A DNA stretch of 64,000 nucleotides from Epiperipatus broadwayi. Lineage: Eukaryota > Onychophora > Udeonychophora > Euonychophora > Peripatidae. Below, piece after piece: positions 35,255-46,499 of the stretch. The position numbers and the translations under genes are program-made. The first letter of the stretch is position 1. Every line of letters begins with the position of its first letter. Under the pieces are notes generated by a model that searched no databases, was not told the DNA's origin, and saw only the letters and a list, made by a program, of their open reading frames with translations. Location: the NCBI GenBank assembly GCA_028023455.1, contig JAQFVV010012476.1, positions 3,719,555 through 3,783,554 on the forward strand, in the 5' to 3' direction.

Positions 35255-35445
35255 ATCTACATGTGAGTGTTGTTTAGCATAAAATACATAGATTGGTGAT
35301 TATTTATCTTTTCAATGTGTGTGATCAGGTGGGTCAGCAATATAAGATAGCACTGAGAGTTGTGGGTCATGTGAAAGTCTGAGTTTGAATCCTGCATATA
35401 TTACATATATAAATGCAGGTGTTAAGCCTGTACAATGTATTGACT
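35255..35445 (+). repeat. Family C fragment, 5'-truncated
   Basis: It begins inside hammerhead stem II ('ttgtttagcataaaata') and runs through the tRNA-like end ('gagtttgaatcctgc') to 'gcctgtacaatgtatt', the same end as the 33.8-kb copy. Confidence 0.75.
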
Positions 35446-35584
35446 AGTTATTGTTGATTTATCTGTGCAATAATTTATGGACTTAAGCTCAGAGTCGCTC
35501 TGATTCTGTGATCAAACAATTCTTTTTGATTTTTATGAAAAACAATATCAGTGATGAGAGCATCATCATCATCATCAGACACAG
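35446..35584. other. Short spacer with (ATC)n
   Basis: It contains 'catcatcatcatcatc' at about 35562-35577. Confidence 0.5.
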
Positions 35585-37110
35585 GACATCTAGTACAGTT
35601 TTGAGAAATTAGTGATTACCAAATGCATATACAATTTCTCCCCATAATATCTAAAGCACTATTCTCAAAATGGTTTTTAGCATTTGCTTTCACCAATGAG
35701 AACTGGAATTTAAAGTTGGAAGGAAAGCATATACTCATTCAGTGACCATCTTTAACTCCACTTTATCTATCAAGTTTTAGAACTTTAAATTCAAATGAGC
35801 TTAAAGTTTTGAATCCAAGTCACCCTTATATAGATCTACAACCAATTTAGATGCACTATTGTCAATTCTTCTTTAGTGTAGGTATGTTATTCTCCAGACC
35901 ACAAATATAATAAAATAATCTAGACTAACCAATAGGATTAAAAAAACAGCTCTCTAGTGCCATCTAGTGCAAACTTACAAAAATAATACTTACCAGTTGC
36001 ATATAAAAATCATATACTTAGTATTTAATGTCCTATCCTTAGAACAGTTTGTAGTTTTTATCTTTATTGATATATGACTTCATATTCGAAGTTAGAATCA
36101 ATGCACGTGTATCCAATAGCTTTCTTAAACTTCTATCAAGTTAAAATTTGAAATTCAAATTAGCCTAAGTTTTTGACCCCAAATCATTATTCTTGAAACA
36201 AATATATGAGCTTAAAACAATTTAATTAACTATATACTTTTTAGTACTTACATTTTTTCATTAGCTATAGATATCTTATTCACCTGACTAGGAATATTAA
36301 TGATGACAAATCATAAAACACCCACTTTAAACCATGTAAGCTAATAGATCTGCACTCTATTGCCATCTAGTGTAATCTTGAATAAACAATAATTACTAGA
36401 AAAATATAAAATTATTATTCTTAGTATATAAATTCTTATCTTCAGATCAGTTGTTGGCTTTTGCTTTTGTTAATAAAATCTGGGTTATGTATCCAACAAC
36501 TACTTTTTATTTTATTTCACCTGTCAAACTAAAAACTTGAAATTCAAATCACCTAAGATTTTGAACCATAGTCAATATCTGCGAACAAATATATAGACTT
36601 AAAACAATTGCAATAATCATATACTGTATATTTTTATTACCTTCAGTTGGCTCGTTATTTCTCTGCCTAAAAATATTAATAACAATAAATCATTTAACAT
36701 CATAAGACAAAAAGAGTTTTCCAATTTCACTGCCATCTAGTGTTAGCTTGAGTGATGAGTTGATTACTATATTCATATAAAAACCTTATCCTTAGAGTTC
36801 AAACCTCCATCTTCAAGCCATTTTCTGACTTTTCACTTTACCAATGAAACTTAAGATTCAATGCCGAAAGTAATGCAGTTGTGCTTCAACAATAACTTTT
36901 AATTTTATTATATCTATTAAAATAGAAACTTCAAATTCAAATCACCTTAAGGTTTTGAACTGAAACCAGTCAGTTTGAATCATAATACAAATATGAAACC
37001 AGTTCAGTAATTGTATATTTTAATACCCTTAGTTCTTCATTATCATTAGGCATTCTTATTCTCCTGTCTAGAAATATTAATTATAACAATGAATTTTAAA
37101 CTGAAATAAT
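35585..37110. repeat. Family D tandem array, four units of 360-400 bp
   Basis: Unit starts are marked by 'catctagtg' blocks at about 35585, 35958, 36361 and 36731 (spacings 373, 403 and 370). Within units the order is constant: that block, then the hammerhead-like segment, then 'cttcaaattcaaatcacctta' and 'ttcagtt' blocks. The unit resembles the forward arm of family A over the 'gtgcaagccagagtaat' and 'ccagactagtttctggctt' parts. Each unit has a minus-strand hammerhead relic with decayed core. In unit 1 inner stem I is UCUCA (35701-35697) with UGAGA (35667-35663), and in unit 4 it is UUUCA/UGAAG. Confidence 0.75.
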
Positions 37111-37733
37111 TTAAGACAATGGTAGCTATCAACATTCATGCCAGAAACGCATTGCAGGTTGATGATTTGAATATGAAAAACAGGGATTTTATATGCATGT
37201 GATAATCCCTGGTTATTTAGCTTACAGTAGATAGCAGTAAGGTGAAAAATTGTTTTTGAAGATAAGATTGGCTGACAAGAGATTGATTATGTCTGAAAAA
37301 TTTATAAACAAAAAGACTGTGACCAAGCTATGAAACACTTGTTCATGATCAGTGATTATTTATTACTATTTTTAGTTGATCTTATGATCATAGTATTACT
37401 GATTTATCCATTTATCATAGCTATGATCAGGTTCAAATTAAGGAAACATGGGAAAATTTATTAAATAACTAGTATTTGCAAAGGTTAATTAATGATTTTT
37501 CAGATAGTCTTCACATGAACAGCACAGGTAGACAATCCCTTGATGGTCAGTAAATGGATATTTAACTATCCTACAGATAAAATTAAACAAAGAGATAAAA
37601 ATCTTCACTAGCCAACAACTAATATCATCATCAATCACTGAGAAGCATCTATTTGTGAATTAATACAGCCATTTCAATTTCAAGAAGAAAAAAGATGGAC
37701 GATAATAAGTTTTGATTTGATTATACAAAGCAT
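37111..37733. other. Anonymous AT-rich sequence
   Basis: Nothing was recognised. Confidence 0.45.
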
Positions 37734-38048
37734 TCAGTGAACATCAGATATGTTCACATATAGAACACACTGGTCTATTGTTGTATTTATTTTACATTTT
37801 GCAGTGTTATCTTTCAACCTTTTCTGCAACAAACTTTTCTTTTGAAATATTTTAATGTTATATCTTATTGCAGCTCTCAAATGTATTTTGTCTTTAGTCA
37901 TATCTTCCCAATGAAAGCAATTATCATACACTCCTTTAGAATGTATTTTAGATAATTTTTTACTATAAGTGGGATTTATGTCTCCTATAAAAACCATGAT
38001 TAAATTCACCATAAAACATTCTTTTTTAGGAAATCTTGTATTGTTCAT
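37734..38048 (-). pseudogene. Unidentified protein remnant, related to 39.7-kb frame
   Basis: This is a 104-codon frame. Its central part 'NCFHWEDMTKDKIHLRAAIR' aligns with 'NYFHRENMTENTIYYRAIIR' in the frame at 39712-39909, and the upstream parts also align with shared F, L, G, P and D positions. Two related frames 1.7 kb apart on the same strand point to a decayed coding repeat rather than chance. I do not recognise the family. No signal peptide or membrane segment is evident. It may be part of a transposable element, or a twice-copied gene fragment. There is no promoter or splice evidence. Confidence 0.4.
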
Positions 38049-39711
38049 TTGTCACATGGCAAATGCATTGGAAATGTAGGACTCTATAATGTTACATCTA
38101 GCAAGTTGAATAACATATTGTTCGGGTTTTATAATCTCTCCAATGTATTTTTAAAATTTTATGGAGAAACCTTAAATAAAATTTTTCTAATCCTTTTATA
38201 TTAACCCAAATATGAGTAACTTAGGGTGCAATCTATGCATGAGTTTCAAAATTTACCACTCAACTATTGCACCAAATCACTAGGTGTGATTCTCCCATTT
38301 CTGGAGTTCGAACTAATTATTTGATAAAGGCTTTGTTTTTTAGTTTTTATGGAATTAAGTTCTTCAGGAAGATATTTGAGACTGTATTATTTGATTAAGA
38401 ATTGTTCTAGCATCTTATGTTTATAATATCATGAGATGCATTCTACATGCATGATTAATTATATTTATTATTGACGATAACATTATTAAGAAGAAAAAAA
38501 AGAAAACATTTGCTATTTTCATTTTTGTTTGTGACCTAAAAAAATTAGAAATATTCTATGGAAATGTTTGATATTGATTTGAAATCGGTCCAAAATTAAT
38601 TGAGTCTACGGAAAAAGACAGAAGTTGAGATGTTTAAGGGGGAGGGGAGCAGGTGAACAAAATAACAAAGTTACCTTGAAAAAAAATGTCATTAATATAA
38701 TGTATTTCTAATTATCGTATCCATTAAATTTTTTTCTTGAAAAGCATTTGTACAAACAGAAGGCTGGGGGGTGGGGGTGGAAGCTATAAAAGAAGAAAAC
38801 TGCTTTGTTCATATTAATTTAAAAATGAAATAAAATTGTTTTGTACTCAAGGAGACATCCTTGACTCCGACAATATAAAGATTTCAGCATATCACTAAGA
38901 TTCTATCTTTTAAAAAAAATATTAATGTCTTCTTTTCTTTTCTTTTGACTCAAATTAATTACAAGTAAAGTTGAAAGATAAATATTTCTCTCAAGAAAAA
39001 AAAAAGTTGATTATTTATATAATAAATATTATTAGTAGAACAATAATAATATCAAAAATCAGTAATAGATAATAGGAATAGGTGGTCAATCAGATGTAAT
39101 AATGACAAATAGCTAATACAAAAGGAATGTGTCAAAACAAAGAAGAATTTCAAAAACAAATTATTATTCAAATTGGGCACCAATGATTTGCTTCGTGTAG
39201 TATTATTACTATTAGGTGCTCTGAAGTCGAAGTCGACCCCTCGTTATTATATACATGACATTTTCCCAGAATGAATTCCAGTGTGTGTAATTTTTCAGAT
39301 TCCTTAATGTCCATCTTTATTATCACCATCATTGGTTGTAAAAATTTAAACTCTTTTTTATTATCACTTTACTTTCTAATTAAAAGTAAATAAATAATTA
39401 TTTACTAAGCAATATTGGAAAGTTAGCTAGGCCCTCTATTTGAATGACGAATATTAAGTCTAATTAGTATCTGAAGAAGATGCTCAAATTTTAATGCATA
39501 GTAAACAGTTACTCATAAATAAGTATGCTCAGTCTAACTCTAAGATAAAACAAAAAAGGAATAAGAAAAAAGACAGGAAAATACTATTGTAAAAATGAGT
39601 TTGCTGATGACTAAAAAAACTAATCTGTGATTCATAAATACATCTATGTTTAAAACATGCTGATCTAGATATGTGTTTGCTTGATATTGTATGAGATTTC
39701 TTTTAATTGCT
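38049..39711. other. AT-rich sequence with a possible tRNA-like relic
   Basis: About 38225-38310 contains, on the minus strand, an A-box-like 'tagttgagtgg' but no properly spaced B box. 'gaagtcgaagtcgacccc' near 39225 is a small CpG-containing block. Nothing else was recognised. Confidence 0.35.
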
Positions 39712-39909
39712 TTAATAAAAAGTTGATTTCTTCAATACTTCAACAACATGTCTAATTATAGCTCTATAATATATTGTATTCTCTGTCATATTTTCCCTAT
39801 GAAAATAATTGCCACTCCAAATCCTTAAAACATCTTTGAAATAATCCATATTACATGGACACGGTCTACTTCTCTTATGAAAACCTTGATTAAGTTCTTT
39901 ATGAAACAC
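39712..39909 (-). pseudogene. Unidentified protein remnant, related to 37.7-kb frame
   Basis: This is a 65-codon frame that resembles 37734-38048 (see there). It ends in a stop after 'VEVLKKSTFY', about where the other continues with 'KKSLLQKRLK'. The pairing supports a former protein-coding origin, but the function is unknown. Confidence 0.4.
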
Positions 39910-39924
39910 CCTTTCAAAATGTTT

Positions 39925-40445
39925 TCCCGAAGGTTTGTGATGATGGTGTTTTAGTTGTATTTATATGTTAGACTGCTTCCATCATCTAATATGAGTATTG
40001 AATGTCTTAAGAAAAATTTAACTTTATTTAAATATTCAAAATACTTTCAACTGTTAGTAATAGCACACAGATTAGTGTATGCACAATGTTTTGAAATGTA
40101 TTATTCTCTCCTCTTTCTTCTTCAGGTATTGCTGACCTGACCAGTGACAGAACTAGCATGGGAATTGAACCTGGACCTTTAGATTTTTTGAGTATTGAAT
40201 TTTAAAGTAATGCTTCAATACTCAAATAATCTAAGGGTCCAGCTTTGATTCCCATGTTAATATTGTAACTGGTTAGGCCAGAAACACCTTAAGAAGAGAG
40301 GAGACAAATACCTCTCGAAATGTTGTACATATATAAACCTGTGTGCTAAAATTCAATACTCAAAGAATGTAAGGGATCAGGTTCAATTCCCATGCTAATA
40401 CTGTCACTGGTCAGGCCAGCAAAACCTGAAGAAGAGGAGAGAATA
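39925..40445. repeat. Family E palindrome
   Basis: The forward arm (39925-40205) runs to 'ttttttgagtattgaattttaa'. The inverted sequence follows twice, at about 40205-40340 and 40350-40445 ('ttcaatactcaaa', 'gaccagtgac' complements). 'gagagg' and 'cctctc' at 40296-40315 form a small stem followed by 'gaaat'. Confidence 0.7.
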
Positions 40446-41104
40446 ATAATTCTTCCTTCTACAATCATTTATAAATTATTAAAATATTCCCATATTAAAA
40501 TCATATTATTATTTAACAAATTTAGTGTTTGAGAATTTTCATATTAACACTTTGTGGGACTTAAAATATTTAGTTATTTGAAGTCCCATTATTATTATAA
40601 AAAAATATGTATGGGAAAATTAATTATTATTTTCCCCATTAATTAAATAATTCTATATTTACACCTGAGAAAAGTGCCATCAACTACCTAATTATTTTTA
40701 ATGCAGCTATGCAGTCAACTGATTACAATATATATATATATTAGAAAGAAATCAAGTCGTAAATCAAGTGACTTATTGTAAATCACTGTGGCAGCCAACA
40801 GCTAGACATTGAAGAAAGCAAATCCAGACTCATCTTATAAAAAATTGTTAAAGGAAGTAAAGTAAAACTCATTATAGACTTCCATCTGAGAGATATAATC
40901 AATACATAAAACCATCACACATTCTTATGGCATCCATGATTTGCCAAAGTCCAACTTACTACTAATGCATCTATGAAATTGAATCTCAGATAGAGTAAAT
41001 CAGAAGTTCAATGGGTGTAGATGTAAGATGGTATCTCTCTCATTAATTAATGACAAATGGTTACATCATATTAAAATTATATTTGTTAAAAGTCAATAAA
41101 ATAT
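40446..41104. other. Anonymous AT-rich sequence
   Basis: Nothing was recognised beyond a short (AT)n at about 40728-40741. Confidence 0.45.
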
Positions 41105-41900
41105 AACAAGACCCCAACTTGTACATTGTGGTTCAATAGCAATTTTTCTCATACAGTTATGTCACCTAGTGTAAGATTGAGTAATAAATAGATGCCAGAT
41201 GGTACTTTTCATTAAATTCCTATACAGTGTGTTAAATCCAATATCTTCAGACTAATTTGTGGCTCATTGCTCTCAACAGTGAAGACTTCTGTGATCTCAG
41301 ATCAGTGCACTTGGATATTTTGAATTTAATGCACTTTTCTTCTAAAATCCATTTATTTATTTATTTTGTTTTACCATTAAGCTACCAGTACAAACTAAAA
41401 AACATATTAATGTTTTCAATCTAAGTTAATTTGCTTGCATGGTCATATAGATCTGAAACTGGTTTCATATCTATACATTATGTTGTTCTTAAAATTTTTA
41501 ATAACAAAGGCAGCTTTATTCTTGGGTATAAAACTAAGTAATATAACCATAATGAGAAAAAAACTTGCTACTGAACAACATTATATGTATTGTTTTACTT
41601 ATTTTATATCAATTCTTGCCAAAGAATAGAGGTGTCTAAGTTATTAAAAACCAAGGATACTGTAATATATTCTGAACTAGTTTTAGATCTATATAACTAT
41701 ATGAACAAGTTGGCTTAGATTGAAAACATAAATATGTTTTTTTAGTTTGAGCTGGTAGCTTGATAGCTGCTAAAAACAAACTGCCCTATTTCTCACTGAT
41801 AAAAGCCATAAGCTAAAGATAAAACATACGGAATAGAGATTTAAAAAAGCACTATCATCTAGCATCTATTGATAATTCTACTTTACACTAGATGGCACAA
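41105..41900. repeat. Old A/B-type foldback
   Basis: The left arm at 41105-41530 ('gtcacctagtgtaag', 'atccaatatcttcagac', 'tcatatagatctgaa') matches the inverted right arm at 41640-41900 ('agatctatataac', 'tttacactagatggc'). The left arm keeps a minus-strand hammerhead relic (about 41236-41295). Its inner stem I CUUCA (41284-41280) with UGAAG (41249-41245) is a compensated variant of family A. CUGAUGA has become CUGUUGA, and GAAAC has become CAAAU. Confidence 0.65.
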
Positions 41901-42529
41901 TGAAAGCAAGTGAAAAAGAATTTCCTACTGACTCATGTTTGTGTCAATACCTTGATAATTATATTAATCAGCACATTACTAATTTATATTATTTGTGAAC
42001 CAACATAACTAATTACTCCTGGATAGCTAATTGGATTACCTGAAAATGGGAAAAAATAAGAAACTAGATAAAAGACTCACTTTCTACTGGAAAATGTTAT
42101 CCTAGTTCTAATGACCAACTCAGATTCTGAGCATGAAAGATAAAATTTAGGGCTTCCATTTGACACAAAAAAAAATATCAGAAATAGTCTAATTACAGGT
42201 AGCATATCCCACCATAGATAAATTACTAGGCCATAAATAGCAAAATACCTTCATATTAAAACTATAATATAATCAAATCATTATATACTACTAGATTATG
42301 TGATTGTCAAGCTTCAGAAGCAATAGTTTAAGCATTGACCCAGACATTTTTAACTGCTAAGCTCACCTCTCCATTACCGAGCTAACTGCCCAAGGTAATT
42401 CTTTATTAGTGCTTGCAAAGAATAAAACTAATTGCAACATTTCAGCTGTTAAATCAAGTTATAGATTGATTTGTAATCATAAAATCAGTATTGGGAATGA
42501 AATTGTATTGCATCTACATTGCTAATTAT
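41901..42529. other. Anonymous AT-rich sequence
   Basis: Nothing was recognised. Confidence 0.45.
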
Positions 42530-42689
42530 GTGCCTGTGCCATGCATGTGTTGATGCAATGGTAAAGTGTTGGGCTTTTGAGTTTAATGTCCATAGTCGGA
42601 CCCATTTTTACCATTTTTAGTAATCAAACTACTTATGAACTCCCAGATAATAAAACCATTTTATGGTAATGATGATGATGATGATGATG

Positions 42690-42746
<57 letters not shown>
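42530..42746 (+). mobile_element. tRNA-derived SINE relic with GAT/TTA tail
   Basis: It has an A-box-like 'caatggtaaagtgttggg' and a worn B box ('catagtcggaccc'). The segment 'gaactcccagataataaaac' is shared with the SINE at 16.0 kb. A (GAT)n(TTA)n microsatellite at 42668-42746 acts as the tail. Confidence 0.6.
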
Positions 42747-42749
<3 letters not shown>

Positions 42750-43410
42750 ATTAGTGACTTTTGTCCAATCAATAGATCTATAGCACCAAAGACATTAACA
42801 ATAAGAGATTAGGCAGGAAATAATAATATAGTAATACAAATATTTGAGCTAGAATTACATTGAATAAGCAAAGTTATAATTAGAGTAAAAGAGGTACATT
42901 GTATCCCATTAATATATTTAACCTAGAGGATTATCAATTGTTATGTTTGGAATATAGTTTTATGTTCAGCAGAGACTTAGATAGGTAACAAAAGATATTG
43001 AAGCTTTTTGAGGTGTGCATGTCAAGAATATTGGAACAGATATGTTTAAAGAAATAAGATTAATTATATTGAAGTATGGATAAAAGTAAATGGTAAGAGT
43101 TTGAGTATTAAAAAAATTGCAAAGTGGAAAATAAATAATTTGGGTTTCGCTTATAAATGCAGAAATTAGTTTACTTAAACGTTCGAATGTTAACTAAGTA
43201 AAGGGTTATCCAGTATGTTGATTTTCCTAATTGTAACTGAGCATGGGATGGCTAGATATGTTGCAACATTTAAATGTGGAATGCTAATTTATTTAAATTA
43301 GTATTTTAAATATACCATTTGTTGGAGAGTTGGACGCTATTATCTTTTTTATAAGTAGCCTGGTTGTTGTTAGCAATAAACTACACTTCTTTCATTTTAT
43401 ATTTTCTATC
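42747..43410. other. Anonymous AT-rich sequence
   Basis: Nothing was recognised. Confidence 0.45.
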
Positions 43411-43413
43411 ATC

Positions 43414-43680
43414 TCACTTCATGCAAACAATTTTAAAATTTATTGGATCAAAAAATGTGACCAGATTTTGGTTTATGCTCCCAGAAAATGGATTTACATT
43501 CTGAGTTATTTTTAGCTTGCTTATATAAATATTTTGTTTTAAGACTCTAGTGAGTATATTTGTTCTAGACTCACCATAGTATACAAATTTGCAAACTATA
43601 TTGTGGCACTTAACTTTATAAATGATTTGAGATGTTTGATCCTGGGATATTTTGTCTTTGGCATTTAAATAAATTAGCAT
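43414..43680 (-). pseudogene. Penelope-like GIY-YIG endonuclease remnant
   Basis: This 88-codon frame reads 'QTSQIIYKVKCHNIVC', 'FVYYGES' and 'NILTRV', the order of a GIY-YIG nuclease of the Penelope type (YK[IV]-x-C-x-x-C, Y-x-G-E-[ST], then an arginine). Downstream, 'NPFSGSINQN' matches 'NQFWGS' of the 14.2-kb remnant. The Penelope reverse transcriptase that should lie upstream (plus-strand coordinates above 43680) was not recognised. The start codon at 43680 is not natural. It is the only evidence, with the 14.2-kb piece, for Penelope-type machinery in the window. Confidence 0.6.
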
Positions 43681-46480
43681 TGTACATTTAAATGTTACAG
43701 TATATCTGCCCCCTCCCCCATGAGTGCTATGATTTTGGTTTAACCAGCTGAAAAGTATGCATAGTTATGATTAATACAATTAACATACCAAATAAACCTT
43801 TACTTAGTTAATATTTAACACATTTAAGTAAAGTAATTACAAAAAGGGTAAGAAAAAGGGAAATAACCTGAATATTAAATATAGAAATTATAAACAGTAA
43901 GTTAGGAGAATTCCTGTAGGATAATAAAAAAAAGAGAAAAAATATGATTTTTAAAAAAGCAAATAGGCATCAGTGTTTATAAATCAGAACAAATCAGAAA
44001 ATTTTAGTTATGGCTTTTAAAAAAACTATGCAAGCCTAGTATTTGTTGAAGAACATTTAAAAAAATAACTCAGTTCAATGATTTACAATTTTGGTTAATT
44101 ATAATCTTTAAATCAGGAAAATGCAAATTTAGAAAATGAAATGAACTCTGCCAGGATCATAGGGGACATATGTTCAAGGTATGATGAGCTCTATGTATGT
44201 ACATGACTGATGTTAAGCCATAAAGCTGTAAGGTTTATTATAACACATTTTATAAAGGATGTAATATTTAATAATAAATAATGTGTGAGAGATACTGAGT
44301 TAGTGTTGGTGTAGTTATGAAAATAATATTAAGCTAGGACTAAAAATAAATAATATATACATATTGAGCTGGTATTTTTCTGCCAGCTCATATTCATACA
44401 TATATATTATTAAAATCGCATATAGATTATTCTATAATAAAACTTACATTTTTATACTAAAAATAAGTAATAAAGCTTATTTTTGGAAATGGAATTTTAA
44501 AAGTTTTGAAATCAATTAAATCAGAAAAAAAAAAGGAAAACAAAACATAAGATCTTGGAAAGTTTTTTTTCTTTATAAAAGTTTGTCTTTTGTTTTATTT
44601 CTAATTCTTATAAATTCTTAAAGATAAAAAGGAAAAAAAAACTACAGTATAGAATTTGTCTGCAATTAGCTCTATTGTTGAAACTTTGATAGTGGAGGTA
44701 TTTTTGTGCTATCTATTATGCTCATCAGTTTGGAATGTTTTCTCAGGATTAAAATTAACATTGAAAAAAAAACTATAAATTACGTGATTGTCTTTTGTTT
44801 AAAATAAATTGGAATTTTGCTGAAGTTAATGACTGGTTTGCTTGTTTTGATTCGGTTTGGACTCTTCGACAATTTAAAACCTCCGAAGTAAAATTAAACA
44901 AAAAAAAAGTGTAGAAAATATGTGGAGTGGCTAGAGGTACCAGAACATTTCCTTTTGGGGAACCTCTCTTTCTGTTACCACCTGGAACTGTCATTTGAAA
45001 TGCCGACCTTGCATAGGAAATGTAGAACTAGCTGAGGAAATTGGATTAACTTGGAAATCTAGTACAAACCACAACAAGCATAAAAACAAAATACTTCTCC
45101 CACAGGACCATCACTGATCGATCAGAGTGGCTATGAACTGTTATTGAGTGAACTTTGATTTCATTTTATATATATATATATACTATTAAGTGTCTTAAAT
45201 GTTTCAACAATAGACTGCAGGATTATTGCTGGAAATTGAGAGGGAGGGAATTAAACTCATGTATTCTTTAAATATGTTTTTTTATATATGCATTTTATTA
45301 TAATTCATGTGTGAATCAGATCAGATTTTTCCTAATAATGTTAACTGCTCGATCTTGAAAGACAAATAGAGAAGGGAAGGATTTACGTCAGTTGTATGTT
45401 TGAAAATAAGCAACACTTGAACCTTATATCAGAACATGGTGCAGGGAAAATGGAAGTCCTGACAGCTGTAAGCAAATGCTGGACACTTATAGCACCTGTT
45501 GTGATTAAAATAAATTGTTTAATGTCAGATAGAGTGGGTCTGAGTGTTCCATTTGGCACCTCTTATTAGTAAGTTGCTCTTGTGGTTCACTTCTACTTGA
45601 TCATGGTTTTCATAATTATTTGGGACCACTGTTATATGCACGGCAAGTGATGGTGCATGTTCCCTTGAGAAAAGAATATTAGTTAAATAATTTGTACTGT
45701 ATTAAAAAATGTTAATGTTTGTGTTAAGTTTGTATTTGTTCTTTATAGAAAAGATTCGAGTCAGTTTTGAATGCTATAGGAAAAGAGAATGTCTTTAAAT
45801 TGAAAGTGAATATATAAAATCTATTAAATGTCATATGTGAGTGTTTATGTTTAATCTGGTTTAGTAATTTAATTCAGTATCCATTTGGTTGAAATAAATT
45901 CAAACAAGATTACCTTTTAAAAATATATTTGGTGATTTCCATTCATAAATAAATAAATGACTGTGACTGTGGAAACATTAGCAATCTGGTTCCAAGCTAA
46001 AAATGCTTGAGGCACCCTCAAACAGCCACTGTATTTTTGTAATCTTAGAGAATTTGCAGATAATGTCAAAATGTTGTGGAACAATATATATATTTCATTA
46101 TATAAATACATCTTTATCCCCTCCCCAATACAATAGACCTTTATGTAAGAATTTGCCATAACAGTGCTATCAATTTGTATCTACCATTTTGATTTATAGT
46201 TATCTGCCACTAATAATTTTTAATCTGTTTTAATTTAATCATTATAAAATCCCTAATATTGGAGTATTATGAGGATGCTGTAATGACTTTGGTTTTTTTC
46301 ACTATTCTGTGGTTATTTATAAGTTAGTTTGCTGGTTCACATTCTTTTTTGCATAGAATACAGAACTAAATTTTTTAGTTTAAACAGAAATCTGAAAATG
46401 TCAGTATTGTATAGATAGTATAGAGTTAAATATAGAAAAAGGTTATTTGAAAAATAAGGAATATGTATTCTATTTGTATT
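43681..46480. other. Anonymous AT-rich sequence, about 2.8 kb
   Basis: A worn tRNA/SINE-like stretch may lie near 44150-44240. The 73-codon minus frame at 44773-44994 ('MTVPGGNRKRGSP') and the 80-codon one at 45917-46159 have no recognisable features. No repeat family of this window was seen. Confidence 0.4.
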
Positions 46481-46499
46481 CTACAATGCATATATAATG

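Noticed and set aside
24326-37110. CRISPR-like array in the tandem repeats
   Set aside because: Units are hundreds of bases long and diverged, with no short identical repeats and spacers, and the DNA is eukaryotic.
44721-44740. 'ctcatcagtttgg' as a hammerhead core on the minus strand
   Set aside because: No GAAA or stem II follows; it is a chance CUGAUGA.
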